Counted from the stretch's first letter, positions 1-12,261 are shown. The stretch is 64,000 bases of DNA from Symbiodinium kawagutii (GCA_009767595.1 VSDK01018551.1:42539-106538), one strand, 5' to 3'. The notes: generated by a model not told the origin, from the letters alone. Numbers and translations are program-made.

Positions 1-304
1 TTGCCATTTCGATGTGTGCTGTTTGATGGTGGTCGATGTTTGGTCAACGATGTTGCGTGACGGTTGATACTGGTTGATAACGGGGCCTTTGCCAGACTTC
101 ATAATGGCTCATAGCGATAGTGCTTGGTGATGGCCGAAAATTGTTTTTAATTGATGTTTACAGTGATGCGGTCCGATCATTAACCACATAACAGCCGTGA
201 TCACTGTTTTGATCAATCATCATTACTAACCATTGCCAAACATGATCTTTTATTACCAACCATGCAAACATTATTTGTTAGCAAGAGGAGAGCAACTAAC
301 GAGA

Positions 305-324
305 AATATATATATATATATATA
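305..324. repeat. (TA)n microsatellite
   Basis: About ten uninterrupted AT dinucleotides. Similar short AT runs recur at 8229-8270, 11400-11422, 12372-12392, 49264-49325, 53078-53112 and 56363-56518. Confidence 0.9.
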
Positions 325-1724
325 CAGAAGTTGCCAAGCCTTCAGTATGAAATTTGGAAGTGGATCAAAGCTGGATGACCCGTTGGAACTACAGAGCCTG
401 GCTGCAGGATCGTGCGCCGGATCCTTTATGGTGGTTGGTTGGTGTTGCTTGTGGTTTGTTGCAACACGAACTGGTTCAAGGGTGTTGGCCATGGTTTTTG
501 ATTTTCCATCCCTTGCCAATTTCCCTACAAAAGTTATATAAACACCCAGCATCAGGGGGTAAATTGACAAGGGGATAATTTAACAATTTGTTTGAATTTG
601 TTTGGTCAAGTGTCCATGTTTTCAATGTCCAGCAACTCCTGACAGTTGCGCTTACAACTTTCGAAAGCCACAAACCCCAGCACTGTTGACAGATGTTATC
701 CAGAGTAGGAAAGTTCCGAATTAAGCATTGTCACATATTGTCACGCTTCAGCTTGAACGAACAATTCGTCGTGTTGTTGATGTTGTTGTTTCCTCACTCA
801 TCATCCCAGCAACACCAGTGACATCCAGTGACTCCTGGCAGTTTCACCATAGCTGTAGCTGACCGCACAAACAACTCAGCCTAGATGTTATCAATGCAAG
901 GAAAGTGATCATCAAAATGTAGAAGTAGCTGAAACTTACAAACAACTCTGCCAACAAACAACTCAGCCTTAGATGATCAAATGGGCACACTTACATTGAC
1001 CATCAAAATGTAGAAGTAGCTGCGTGGCAGTGAAGGCGCGACGTGGAGGCAGCTCAGTTCCAGCTCAGTTCCAAGTTATGCAGCTACCTCCCAACCATGC
1101 AGCAGTTGTCATTCTCAGTCGTATGCTGGATAGGCGAATCGTCGTTTCAGACGTCGCGTGGTGTCATGATCAACTCTGAAGAGACACACCAGCCTGGAGC
1201 ACTACACATGAAGCCAAATGCATGTGGGCCCTTATGAAGAACCATCGTGTTGACCAGCGCTTTACAATGACGGACCATAAGTTGATTTTGACCATGATTG
1301 CCCGCTATTACCCATGATCAATCAGTCGTTGTTGACCCCAGTTGGTATTGGGCATGATTGATCAAGAATGATGAACCAGCAAAAACACCATTGATCAACC
1401 ATTGTTATTGGCTATCATTTGACAATTAATAAGCCATGACCAATCATTATAAATCATTTGTTTCATCAGTCATCATGATTCATCATTGTTTGTCTCATTA
1501 TTAATCGGTATTTATTATCATTAATCAGCAATAATCATTGATGATCAACTATTTGCTGACCATCCGAGTTGTTTCATTTCCCAAATCCGCAATCCACCAT
1601 TCGCAGCAGGCGAAGCGAGTTCTCATCAAAACACTGTTGCAAGAGCAGCATTGCAAGCCACACGTCAAAGACTGGAGGCGACGCTAGAGCAAGGATGCCG
1701 ACGTGATGTGTACATGTGTATATA

Positions 1725-1847
1725 TGGCTATGGGTCAATAGTAACCAACTAACCAATGGGGGATAATCATCAACAATAATAAGGAAAACAATGGTTGATG
1801 ATGGGGGAACCAAGGGTAAGGGTAGAGGGTTTTTACCCACAGCCATA
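1725..1847 (+). mobile_element. MITE-like element, family D (GGCTATGGGTCAA ends)
   Basis: The element starts with TGGCTATGGGTCAATA and ends with an imperfect inverted copy (TTTTACCCACAGCCATA). The inside reads about 'ggggataat...caacaataa...ggaaaacaatggttgatgatgggggaacca'. Near-identical copies lie at 23046-23160 (plus) and 40831-40950 (minus orientation). The size of about 120 bp, terminal inverted repeats and absence of coding capacity fit a miniature inverted-repeat transposable element; the class is inference. Confidence 0.7.
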
Positions 1848-3473
1848 AATAAAGGATGCACAGACGTACATGTGCATCCTTTCAAACCATACAGTTTCCG
1901 CACTAGAAACAATCATGATAATGCAGCGGCTTGGTCGCTGCTGGTACTTCTATTTATCGACAGGATGCGTGCATAAATTGGAGCACTTAATGGGTGGGGA
2001 GTTCCCTCAATAGGTTGAAGACTCCGGTGGATGGCCGTGTATAGTTTGACCCCTCCACTCCAAACGTGGTTGCAAAATAATTATAGACACATCAGACATA
2101 GAATTGTTGGAATATCATTTTTGTCAAACACACTGGTTTGCAAACAGATTTATTGATTTTATTGTGAATTCAGTAATTCAGTGATCATTTCCCAAAATAT
2201 CAACACAATCAACTAGCCGAGTTCACAAGCAGAGTATGGTCCCCTTAGAATAAATTCAGGTCGCGCACATTTGGTTATTCCCATCCCTTGGAAGTTCGCT
2301 TATTTCGCAACCACCACCAGTGGCCGATGCCGGTGCGGTTGTCCCATGTGTTGTAATGCTTTCCCTGCCAAACCATCAATCATTGCCAATGGCCAAGCAG
2401 TGTTGTTGACAGCCATCAGCTGTCAATTTTTCCCCCGAGCTTTACAGATCACTATTAACCGTTGCTAACAATCATCAACCTTCGCCATGATTACACAGCA
2501 GCCTGGTGAAACGCCGTCAAGTATGATCAACCATCATGTGCAGTTCATGATTCTTTTCGCCATGATCATTGACTACCATGATTTACCCATTCACAGGTCC
2601 TGAATCCATCATCAATATCAGCCATTGCTAACCTTCGTGCAGCATCGTGAACCATTGTTTACCAATTGATTGACCATTCTCAACCCACCGTTGCGGGCTT
2701 TTCACTGACGCCTGGCCGTGCATTTGCTTGCGCCCAATTCAACTGTTGCAAATCTCGGTTGCTGTAGCCATGAAGATGGTGCTAAAAACATGGTTTGTCA
2801 GCATGATATGGTTAACCAGCACGGTTATACACACGGGTTGATATCACTAGCCAGTGCATATAACTTATAATCATAAATCAAAACCAATTGTACAGCTTAG
2901 ACGGTCTCCTAGTTGAGTGTCTCTTTCAGTTGTGGTCATATTGCAGTATAATGTGATTTTTAAAGAAAGACATGCGTGAACTTTTGGAGGCAAAAAGTCT
3001 AGAAGTATGAGCATGGTGGGCGAATTCTCAAGTCTGAGTAACTGTGACCCATGATATGCGCAGAGCTACACGGTGATTTCTGTGGGTTGACTATTGTTCA
3101 TCCGCATAGAAGCAAGTTCCCTGGGACTTTACTGACTATGTCTACTAACCTGTCCTTCAGCGTGCAGTTTTCTTGCGTTTGATGTGACATGTAGACACTG
3201 ACCACTAAAAAAGCCAGTCCATGGGTACGAAGTATCATGGTCTCACCTATAGACTATAGACAATAAGGGCCTGCCAACAACCCACCAAAAAGTGATCATT
3301 TTACCAGGAAACCATTGGTTTTGGAGGTACCACTATTGGCGCATACCTATCATGGTTCCATTGGGGTCCCATACGAACTGTTTTGCATGCTAGGAATTGC
3401 TTAGGATAGCGAGCCTCATGGTGATCATTGCTCAGCCATTGACTGGCCAGCATCCTTAACAATCACTGAAACC

Positions 3474-3677
3474 ATGGCTATCATCTGGTCACTCAGCCAC
3501 TTGCTTGTCATTCGAGTTTCCGGTGGCCGGCTTCACCTGCCACCTTTTCTTGTCCGTTGTTTGTTCAATGTGTTGGCCGTCCCAGAGAATGAGCGACGTG
3601 TTTTGCATGCATTCTCCGCACTGGGAGCTTGGGGAGTTGCAAATATTTATATATTGTTTGTTGACTTCTTTGCGTAG
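3474..3677 (+). CDS. candidate terminal exon, membrane-protein-like
   Basis: An open frame ends at TAG (3675-3677) and reads like real protein: a hydrophobic stretch (LPPFLVRCLFNVLAVP), a charged turn (ENERRV), then HAFSALGAWGVANIYILFVD, a second hydrophobic stretch. The pattern of a short basic/acidic loop followed by a hydrophobic segment beginning with GxW is loosely reminiscent of PqiA-like membrane segments, but this is too short to assign. The nominal ATG at 3474 may lie in an intron; a plausible acceptor is the AG near 3518. I do not recognise the gene. Confidence 0.4.
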   Translation: MAIIWSLSHLLVIRVSGGRLHLPPFLVRCLFNVLAVPENERRVLHAFSALGAWGVANIYILFVDFFA

Positions 3678-3897
3678 ATGAAACTTAAACTACGAAAACG
3701 TTTTTGGAATTTATATGGAAGCACGGTTAATCATCGTGAGGTGGTGAACTCCAACATGTTCTTGCGAAGTTGGTAGTTTAACCGTGGATAACAGGTGAAC
3801 TTAAGCATTTTCATCTCAAGTTGGTACTCTAAATATGGCAAACTCATGGTGAACTGCTGATGCGCTTGTCACTTAATGCTTATCACCATCCATTTGC

Positions 3898-4043
3898 AGC
3901 GCCAGGTCTTGTCGGGACACCACCACAGTGGCGTTGCGCAGCTGCAGAACTGTTTTTTTCTTTCGGCTGACGGCTTTGTTCAAACAGCTGGGGGTGGGGA
4001 ACAGTACAACAGCTGGGTTTTGCTGGATAAGATGTGGTGCGGG
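3898..4043 (+). CDS. exon-like GC island, frame uncertain
   Basis: This stretch is GC-richer than its surroundings and is open in more than one plus-strand frame. One frame reads FFLSADGFVQTAGGGEQYNS and then VLLDKMWCG before a possible GT at about 4042. The competing frames prevent a firm call. No homology is recognised. Confidence 0.25.
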
Positions 4044-4757
4044 TAGCCTGTTCTCTCACACACTTCCAGCACAGCACAAACAGGATGACAGGATGACAGG
4101 ATCTCCCCACCGGGGATGGCTATGCAATCTCCCAAGCCCGGCTGAATGATACAGGTGAGCGAACCAATCCTTTTTGATCCAAAAGACTACCACAGTAGGT
4201 TGTGAGCATCAAGTCAGTTGGGTGCAATGAATTCACATGTGGTATATAACTATAGGGTACAACTCTAGGGGATAACTAAGGGGTCTACGATCCAACAAGG
4301 GTCGAACTAGCTGTTAAGACTAGGGATCATTTGAGTAAACAGTTGGGTTATGATTCATAACTGGATCCTAGGGTTTGACAAGGACAACCGGGTTGGCGTA
4401 TGTTGGATAACCGTTGCAGGGTAGGGCTACAGGTCGGATAGAACGTCTCGGATCACCTTTGTTGCGTGGGGCCCATACCTTGGTCACCATAATCTCCGTT
4501 TTGATCAACCAATGAGTTATCGACCTCGAGGATGGTTCTTCATCAACCGGTCTCATCAACTTATTGAGTAAATATTGGTCATTTATGATCATGAACCGGT
4601 TGAACCGCTTGTTAGCCATTATCCCTTATAAACCTCGGATATTAGCCACTCTATTAACCATCATGGTGGCTTGTTTTAAACCTCGGATGTTAGCCACGAT
4701 TTTCACCATCATGGCAGCTTCTTTGGATGGGGCTCGCTGTCCTTGCCCAGCGCTCAG

Positions 4758-4815
4758 GTTTCACCCCTTCAAATCGGCGGACGACTTCCAAGCCTGTTGG
4801 GCTTCCCAGTGGCTG
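4758..4815 (+). CDS. candidate internal exon (FHPFKSADDFQACWASQWL)
   Basis: The segment is preceded by CTCAG and begins with G, the AG|G pattern seen at nearly all junctions of the cyclophilin gene in this window. It reads FHPFKSADDFQACWASQWL in one uninterrupted frame and is followed by GTGGGG. GC content is clearly above the flanks. Length 58 nt, similar to the other exons here. Function unknown. Confidence 0.45.
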
Positions 4816-5335
4816 GTGGGGATACGGCTGGTGATCAAGACCTGGTCCATGATGGTTAATGATGGTCAATGAGGTTAATTGATGATTGTCAATGAGCTTA
4901 ATGATGGTTAATGATGGCAAAATCATTAACTTTGGGGGTTCATGATTCTGTTTATCATCGTTAATGGATGGTTAATTAAGCATTGATTGGCTGACTGTCA
5001 GTGATGGTTAAAGGTGGCTTCTGACGGTGATTGTCAACATGATTCATGGGTCATATTCAATCAACAGTCATCAATTGTTAATCATTTGATTAATCATCAA
5101 TCGTGGAGTTTTGTTGATGTTGCTGTGGCGGTTGCATCTTGATCGATTCTTGCCAACCAAAAGTGTGAGTTGGCAAACAAATATGCTGGTTGCTCAATTC
5201 ACAGCAGGAACCCCGGCCATCATCCAGTTCATCAATAACTGATAGCAATAAACCAATGATTATAGTTGGCATATCCCTTATTATTCCTTAGTATCCCCAT
5301 GTCCCCATGTTAATGACCATTGGTACCCAGTTATG

Positions 5336-5450
5336 TGATAAACCAACCATAGCTTTGGGGGTCCCCTATGGCTGGAGAAACCATCTCCCTCCTGAGCGGG
5401 CCGCTGCACACCCGAACGGCAACCAAGAACTGCAGCTGCTTCCAGCACCG
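5336..5450. other. half copy of family A element followed by exon-like GC island
   Basis: 5336-5386 carries the end of a family A inverted-repeat element in reverse orientation (ataaaccaaccatagctttgggggtcccc...ggagaaacc). The next 65 bases (5385-5450) are GC-rich and open on both strands (plus ISLLSGPLHTRTATKNCSCF; minus KQLQFLVAVRVCSGPLRRE). I cannot decide the strand. Confidence 0.4.
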
Positions 5451-6215
5451 ATGATCCATTCTCTTTTTCGAGTTGCTTGAGCTAAGGATCCAAAAACAAT
5501 AAATATGACCTGGTGCAATATTTTTTGGGTCTGTGCCCCACGCACACACACACACACTGAAACTCAAAAGTATGCATTGCCTCTGACTGCTTCCGGGTTG
5601 GTGGAACATACGATTGTAACTGTTGTGGTCTTCTGCGCTGCTGCTCGTAGTGAAGCTCACCAAGTGATATCAAACTCGGGATGACTTTGTTTGTTGTGGT
5701 CGCTAGCAACCCAATAATCTCTTTTGTGTGTATGCGCAACCACCAAGTGTTGGGGTTTCTGGGGAGCACTCATAATGGTGATGTGGCGATAACAATACCA
5801 GGAAGACAAGCAACAGCTTGGGTGGGATAGAACTGGTGGCCACCCGTCTTGCTGCTTGTTTGACTCGCTTCTGCCAAAGTCCTTCCTTGGGTGCCCGCTG
5901 GTTGACGTGGTCAAAAGGGTTACGTGAACTATCCTTGTGCTTTGTGCTGGTGGATGATGAATATGAGGATGAATGGTCGCCTATCCCAACGTGTAAGTGG
6001 TTGGTGATTTCAAAGTGTTCCACCGTCATATCTCAAAGTCATTATGTACTATTCATCTATGATTCTTGGGGGGTTTTAAGCCGCAAACACATGATCATGA
6101 GTCGAGCTATCAAAGTTATGACTCGGCGCTGCGCATCGACACCTCGTCCCGTGTGGTCCCCAGGCTTGCGCGAGATGAGCTACCATGATGGTGGCTTTCG
6201 GACTCTGCTAGAAAG

Positions 6216-6252
6216 CTGAAGGCACGCGCCTTCCTTCGCTGCAAGATCTGTG
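6216..6252 (+). CDS. candidate small exon (LKARAFLRCKIC)
   Basis: Thirty-seven bases lie between an AAAG and a canonical GTGAGT donor. They read LKARAFLRCKIC with a split last codon. Upstream DNA (6105-6188) is open in the same frame (RIDTSSRVVPRLARDEL) until a TGA at 6186-6188, so a second exon or a decayed copy may precede it. CKIC could be half of a zinc-binding pair, but the partner is not visible. Confidence 0.3.
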
Positions 6253-7127
6253 GTGAGTTGGTCAGCGGCTTCATGGATTCCGTTCGTCATCAAGACGGTC
6301 GAAACAGTAACTGCCAACTGTTTTCTTACCATGATAGATTCATTATTTCATTGGTGATCTTCAGGATGCCATAGTCTAAACAAACAAGAAATGCGCTACA
6401 TTCGTATGGGTATGCTTAAGTTATACAAGATTCCTTTTAATACCAATCGGCGGCTGAATGCTGGAAAACCAGCAAAAATAGTTGTGACATCAGGGATAGT
6501 TGCTTGACTTGTGATCGTGCCTCTTGGCAGCTGGGGTATATTTAGATATATGCATATATTTATATGATGTTAATATATATTGGAATATATAGATATTTAT
6601 ATAGAGATATTTGCTTGATATTTATATATCACACATGTGTGAGTAAATGTGAGTAATATATTCATGTTGTTCGTAATATGTATGTTTACATATGCGTATA
6701 TGCTTAGTAGTGTATTTACACACTCGTCCTTTACCATGCAAACAAATTTCATTCAAATTCTAGTAGTTGAGTGATGGATGGTGAATTAACATCTAAGATT
6801 GCTTATCAGCAACCATAGGCAACAAAACGCATATAACTTTTTATTAATGAGAAAACTGTTTAACTGTTTAACTGTTCAACTTTAGCACTATCAATTGTGT
6901 AACAATAAGAAATACCTACTGAAAACAGTTGATAGTGGTACACGCAGTGTGGACCCAGTGGGGGGTCTCCAGCAATCAGAAGGGCCCTGGTAGAAGTCAC
7001 TCCCAGAATTCTTGGAAACAAACTCTCCAATCCAAGAGCACATTCCAGTAGTGGTCAATAGCTAGGCTATATAGCTGTGGGTTTTCATCGCTTATCATCC
7101 AAGTCAGCTCAAATCCCAGTATCAATT
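6253..7127. other. AT-rich non-coding stretch
   Basis: I see no gene. From about 6540 to 6720 the DNA is TATA-rich low-complexity sequence. The stretch ends just before a perfect inverted repeat. Confidence 0.6.
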
Positions 7128-7224
7128 GGGTATGTGCCAAGCCATACTGGTACCCCCAGTCAACCAATGGTTTCCATTAGTTTTGTTGGGGCTCATTGCT
7201 TACGCTATGGCTTGGCACATACCC
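7128..7224. mobile_element. MITE-like element with perfect 19-bp inverted ends
   Basis: GGGTATGTGCCAAGCCATA at 7128-7146 is the exact reverse complement of 7206-7224. The 59 bases between do not look coding. An open frame running through the area (7077-7559) is explained by this element plus the following exon-like island, so I do not call it a gene. Confidence 0.75.
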
Positions 7225-7340
7225 TGACTGTTGCTTATTATCCCTACTACCAACCGCTATTACTGGCTATAAACCCGACAAAACCCCAAAAAGAAACCAG
7301 GATGTTTATCAGCCTTGCGACGCACGTCCGGTCCGTCCAG

Positions 7341-7373
7341 GTTCACAGCACCGAATTCGGCCCGGAGCCGGAG
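7341..7373 (+). CDS. candidate 33-nt exon (VHSTEFGPEPE)
   Basis: The segment follows GTCCAG, starts with G, reads VHSTEFGPEPE in 11 whole codons and is followed by GCTGTT after GAG. GAG|GC is the same non-GT donor used by the cyclophilin exon ending at 57606. GC content is much higher than the flanks. Alternatively the frame continues (AVDEKSATQLGKTW) to a later donor. Function unknown. Confidence 0.4.
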
Positions 7374-8228
7374 GCTGTTGATGAAAAATCCGCGACCCAA
7401 CTGGGAAAAACCTGGGCGATGTTAGCCATGTTAAGAGGGGCAGATAGGGGCTATTATCCACCTATAATGGTGAGAATCCACCTAAAGAAGCTGAGAATAA
7501 CCAACAATCAGGGGCTTATAGTTCACTATTTAGTACCATTTGGGCTATATTCCACCTGATAGTTCACCTAAATAGTTCACCGAAATAAGCTGATACGATG
7601 GGTTATGGCCTATAGCGCCAATTAAGATGGTCAATTTATTTTGGTATAATGATAATATGACGTAAATACATGTTTTCTCTTCACCCAAAGGCTGTGCTGG
7701 ACTTTGGGGCTCGGGATCTGGTTGGTACAGTGTTGGGTCTAGTTCCCTGCAGTACAACCATGGTAATAAACCCTCTCAAATGGGTTATCACCCTAAAACC
7801 AAGGTCAGCAAACGCTGGGGATGCACATCAAAGTAGTTGTATTTGGGTTCCAGCCAAGAACAAGCGCTGGAAATGTCTTTTTAGCCACCAAGAGTCACCG
7901 AGATCCACACTCTGGTGCCCTGGAAGTCGAAAATCCACCATGTATAATCTTTGTTTTACCTTTAAAAATGGTGATTTTGAGCTTCCATGTTAGTTTACCA
8001 GAGGGCATTCACAGCCATCATCCCTAGTTCACCAGGGTTGATATTGATCACCAGGGTGTACCGTACCAGTAACCATGGTGAACCAGCATCTTTCTGGTGG
8101 CGATGGGGGCTGCTCCAGTATCCCCGCGGTGACCATGAGCTCAGCACCAATGGAGAACCCGTTCAGAACAATGGATACCTGGGGACGTTGCCCATGGGAC
8201 GTATATCTACATCTGATTGCATCTGTAT
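7374..8228. other. mixed repeat-bearing stretch
   Basis: No clear gene. 7470-7620 has several copies of 'agttcacctaaatagttcacc'-like words. 7920-8065 resembles pieces of the inverted-repeat element at 36621-36736 (aaaatccaccat, gttagtttaccagaggg, caccagggtgta), suggesting a damaged copy. Confidence 0.5.
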
Positions 8229-8270
8229 AAATATATATATATATTTATAATATATATATATATACATAAA
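8229..8270. repeat. AT microsatellite
   Basis: Alternating AT/TA run with one short interruption. Confidence 0.85.
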
Positions 8271-8494
8271 AAGATGTAGACTGAACCACCATGAAAGACA
8301 AACATTTTGTGGATATTCATTTGTTTTCAAATCCGTTGTGATTGAATAACCATGTTGAATCAGTCAACAGAGCCTGCTGAGCGTCGAAAGTGGCTGGGAC
8401 CAGGTGACAACGTGGATTGCTGTGAATAAATCATAGGCTAAGCTGCTTGGACATCATCCAATGGTTTGTTTGCTTGGAAATCACTGTGAGTACA

Positions 8495-8686
8495 ATGGTA
8501 AGTTACGCAATGGCTGCTTGGCCAAGAGATGTTGCAAAATACAATGACTGGGATATAGACGATACTGGATTACAGGGCACCGTACTAGCGCACAGCCAGC
8601 AGGACTGTGACACGGCCCGAGCTCGTTGCAGGGTCTCGTATGGCATGGAAATTTCATTCCGGACACATGTTTGCACAAATGAATAG
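8495..8686 (+). CDS. coding-like frame of unknown identity
   Basis: An open frame reads MVSYAMAAWPRDVAKYND, continues through DWDIDDTGLQGTVLAHS and cysteine-containing DCDTARARCRVSYG, and ends at TAG. The GC-rich core (about 8575-8635) begins after TTACAG with G, as expected for an exon start in this genome, and ends near GCAGGG. It could be a small gene or a terminal exon. No family is recognised. Confidence 0.35.
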   Translation: MVSYAMAAWPRDVAKYNDWDIDDTGLQGTVLAHSQQDCDTARARCRVSYGMEISFRTHVCTNE

Positions 8687-9156
8687 TTTGCATGGATTTT
8701 TTGATGATTTATTTGGATTCATGGATATGCAGTGAAATGAAGCGCGTCTTGGTTGTTAAAGTGCGCTTGCAAGCTTGATAGTAAGCCATGAAGTGGGAAC
8801 ACTCTTGACCAGTGAGAACAACAGCATCTTTTGGCATTGCATGCTTTTCAAGGTTCAATGTTGGATGACAATCGGCACATTGAAGGATTGAACCATTTCA
8901 GAAAAATGCTGGTCGATGCTCATGGCTGGTATTCATTCAGCTGTAGTTGGTACGTAAAACACACCGACAAGGCAACCGTTCATTATTGGCTTTTGATGAC
9001 CTTTAGTTGCTTCTCATCCCGGTAATAAAGAATGATAACCACTAATAACCATTAATAAAAACAATAATAACCCGTGGCTTGGAAACCTTATTAATAACCA
9101 TTGGCTTCTCATCCCTTGGTAAGGGTTCCCCTTGGTTCTCCAACGTAGTCATTGCT

Positions 9157-9351
9157 AGGAAGACCCAGCTGTGTCGATCACTGGATTTCCTGGCCCTGGC
9201 AGCACTGTTGGTTTGCAACACGACGCCGCAGAGCGTTGTGTACAGCACCCTGGTTCAGCTTGGACCGTCATGTAGCCCCTGTGCACACAATGTAGTCACC
9301 CATGCATTTGCTCTAGTGGAAACTGATTCAACGGAGTTTATCCATGAATGA
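9157..9351 (+). CDS. coding-like frame, possible terminal exon
   Basis: The frame carries a hydrophobic stretch (SLDFLALAALLVCNTTP) and a more polar end (VETDSTEFIHE) before TGA at 9349-9351. GC content rises over 9160-9290. A likely acceptor is the CCCAG before 9168. One possible membrane segment is visible. No homology is recognised. Confidence 0.35.
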   Translation, partial: RKTQLCRSLDFLALAALLVCNTTPQSVVYSTLVQLGPSCSPCAHNVVTHAFALVETDSTEFIHE

Positions 9352-10432
9352 TGTAGCCTTGAACTGGTTGGTGACTCTATTAATAAGGATCATTTTGGGA
9401 TGCTTTGGGGTACCACCATAGGGGGTACCACCATTGGGAGTACCACCATTTATCTATGGCTACACCCAACTCGATCACTTGAAAATGACATGATGTCTTT
9501 GCTGAACTGGAGGTCCGAGGGAGAGAGGCAGGTGGTTTAGTGGCCTGAATCATCCCTTGGTGGTTTGGACCTGTGCTCAGAGAAAATGAGACATCACTAG
9601 ACCTGTGTCAAAGTGACACTCAATGGTGTTGTTGGTCGACCACATGAGTGCACCCTTGGTTGCTCATTGTTCAGCCCTTGTCTAGGTGACACATAAAATG
9701 TTGGACGGTGATGTTAACATATGTTAACCAACGTACATCAGTCCAATTTGTCGATATTCCTTCCACTTCCAAAGAAGTGACCACTGGAAAACTGACCTGG
9801 CCATAGACAATCTACCTTGTATAGATCCCGGAAATTTCCAGATACTACAGTAAAGATGGGTCATTCCATAGGGACGTGTAGGTATACCATGCATGGAGTA
9901 TGGTGGGACTAAAAGATGCGGTGATAAGATGTGTGGTGGGAGGCCTCACATACCGCAGTTGCGCAGATGGTACGAAGCAATGATTGAGTGGGGGATCACC
10001 AAGAATCATAGTTTGTTTTTTAGGGGATCTGACGGTACAACCATCAATTCGTAATGGTTCATATTATAGTGGTTAATGATAAGGGATGAAAACGAACAAA
10101 CATGGTTAATTAGACAACTACTACTTGGTGGTTTTAACACTTGTTTTTACTGCAGTATTTGGGAACGTGGGTGGGTTGAATTTGGTCAACTTATATTCTT
10201 CAGTTTGGCGTTGAAACCACCGGCCAGTACTGTATGTTACTGAATGTAAGTGGGCACAATGGCTCAGCGATCCCAACCAGATCGCGAAGTGATAATACTA
10301 AATATTGGATGTAAGTGTTGGTCGCTGCTGATTCTTGTTTCACTGTTCACAGTTGGCGCTTCGCGGAACTTCACTCTTCGGAACGAGTTAGTCATTGCAA
10401 ACTTTAAGCAATGATAATCAGAGTGTATTTCA
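9352..10432. other. non-coding stretch
   Basis: No gene seen. 9400-9450 repeats 'gggtaccaccatagggggtaccaccattgg' three times. The remainder is unremarkable AT-rich sequence. Confidence 0.55.
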
Positions 10433-10448
10433 TTTAGGGTTTAGGGTT
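10433..10448 (+). repeat. short telomere-like stretch (TTTAGGG)2
   Basis: TTTAGGGTTTAGGGTT is two exact units of the plant/algal-type telomere repeat inside the contig. It is short enough to be chance, but a longer degenerate CCCTAAA block occurs at 38330-38422. Confidence 0.5.
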
Positions 10449-10666
10449 CGGTTGAAGCTGACAAACACTTTCTTGTTGTGAAAAGTAAAAAGGTTTGTGC
10501 ATCTGTGAAACAACAAACTTTGTCTATTTTTTTTAGCATTCTATAGTACTATCGTTCATCACATCATCATTTTATTGTTATACTGTTGGCAAATCCACGT
10601 GAATCAATCACGTTTGCCTTACCGATTTACTCGTACCATGAAATATGGATAAATATGGAGCTTTGA

Positions 10667-10768
10667 GTGGTTTCTTCAAAAAGGGGATACCCCCAGTTAT
10701 CACTCCATATTAATCACTGAATAAACCATCCATAGCTTTGGGGTCCCCAAACTGTCTTGAGAAACACC
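10667..10768 (-). mobile_element. MITE-like element, family A (reverse orientation)
   Basis: Outer ends GTGGTTTCTTCAAAA and TCTTGAGAAACACC are inverted copies. The internal order (ataaaccatccatagctttgggg) is that of other family A copies read on the opposite strand. About 100 bp and non-coding. Confidence 0.7.
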
Positions 10769-11044
10769 TGGCTGCCATATGGCAGTGTACCCCAGGTTCC
10801 CCTATCATTAACCAGCTCGTTTTCCTTATGATTTGGTTGGTCATTATAAGCCATAAACTTGGTTGGTTAACTGCTTGACCCAGCTCGCCATATATAGCTG
10901 GTATATCCCCTACTATTGGTAGTTATCATCCCCTACTATTAACCACTAATCAGCTGTTCATTAACCATTGGTTGGTTGGTTGGTTAACTGCTTGACCCAT
11001 AGCCATGCCTGGAGTTTCATGGGCTGAACCACCAATCCTTGGGG

Positions 11045-11150
11045 GCGAGGGCCTGCAACGACGCGCCGATCGCGGTTGCAATGGCACCGTGGAGCGCCCG
11101 GAAGCGCGCGCGCCGATGGCGGCGAAAAATGTGGGGTGCAGGGGGGCCTG
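11045..11150. CDS. exon-like GC island, strand undecided
   Basis: This is one of the GC-richest spots in the window. On the minus strand it is bounded by CAG|G and CAG|GC and is open in all three frames (for example FFAAIGARASGRSTVPLQ). On the plus strand CNGTVERPEARAPMAAKN is also open. The boundaries favour the minus strand, but the surrounding supported exons are all plus. Confidence 0.3.
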
Positions 11151-11206
11151 GGAGGCGATTCATCTCCTGGGTGGCACCAACGATGATAGGTACAACCCAC
11201 ATACAG

Positions 11207-11306
11207 TGGTGGTTTCTCAAAATGGGGGACCCCCACAAATGGTTGGTTTATTACTATAAATGCCTAGTATTAGATGATTAGGGGTACCCCTATTTTGAGA
11301 AACACC
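11207..11306 (+). mobile_element. MITE-like element, family A
   Basis: This is the cleanest family A copy: GGTTTCTCAAAATGGGGGAC at one end and GGGGTACCCCTATTTTGAGA at the other, with 'ggttggtttattactataaatg' inside. Confidence 0.8.
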
Positions 11307-12261
11307 CGCATACAGTATGATAGGAAACTATAGTATTTATATGTTTGTTTGTCCTCAGGCTTGCAGAATCAACCGTAGAATCATATTTTTATTTATGTTT
11401 TTATATATATATATATATATACAAATGAGCTACATAATACTGTATGATAGGTATAGTTTAGCTATGTTGAAGTATGAGTGATAGAACTCCCAACTACTCT
11501 ACATAGTACGTAGACTTTGTTGACAACTAGTTGTAGGCAGTGATTCATGATAGGTACGATGGGTATACTAGTTTACCAACTGGTTGTTCATCTTAACAAT
11601 TCCTACCACCCGACAATCACTTGGAATGGACATAACCATGTTAGTTTGAACTCTGACGTGGTCACAAATCTTTGACGAGCGCTCATGGTGAACAGTTCAG
11701 AAGATTGATCAGCTTGGTCGATACAGATCGCTGGTGAACCATGAACGCCTACACTCCAGTAATTGATGTTTAAACATGTGTAATTGATGATTGAGAATGT
11801 TTAACAGTTGTGCAGTGAGGGTTAAGGATGGTCAAGAACTGTGAATGATGTTTCATGGTTAACTATGCTTGAGGATGTTTCACCATAGTTTTTCAAAATG
11901 GCTATATAATCGTGCTTAATTAAGAATGGTCATGCTTAGAAATATACAATGATTCAATTACATTGAATTGATATATGATAAATGAATAGATAAATAATGA
12001 TAAGTAAATGTATTTGTTCATCTATTGATACATTGATACAAATAAATAAATAAATATACATATGTAAATTAGAGTCATAGAGATGATCTATTCATGGTTA
12101 GGCCACGTGCAACCATGGTGAAGAGTTGTTGAGATGTTAGCTGCATGATGGTTACCTGTTGATTGCCACTCATCTCAGTCATCAACCAGTGGCGGACGGC
12201 GAAGATCACATGTTACCCCGTCTAGTGCAGTGGCCTACCACTAGCAGCGGTAAACACATGT
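11307..12261. other. AT-rich non-coding stretch
   Basis: No gene seen. Contains an AT microsatellite (about 11400-11422) and 'gataaatgaatagataaataat'-type low complexity around 11970-12060. Confidence 0.6.

Larger units (their letters stand above)
1..3473. other. gene-poor AT-rich stretch
   Basis: No convincing gene is visible. The stretch is rich in AACCATCATT-type words on the plus strand (densest at 1260-1560 and 2480-2690), contains a short TA microsatellite near 305-324 and one inverted-repeat element at 1725-1847. A mildly GC-rich spot at 2280-2420 has short open frames in two registers but no clear splice sites, so I do not call it an exon. Confidence 0.6.
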
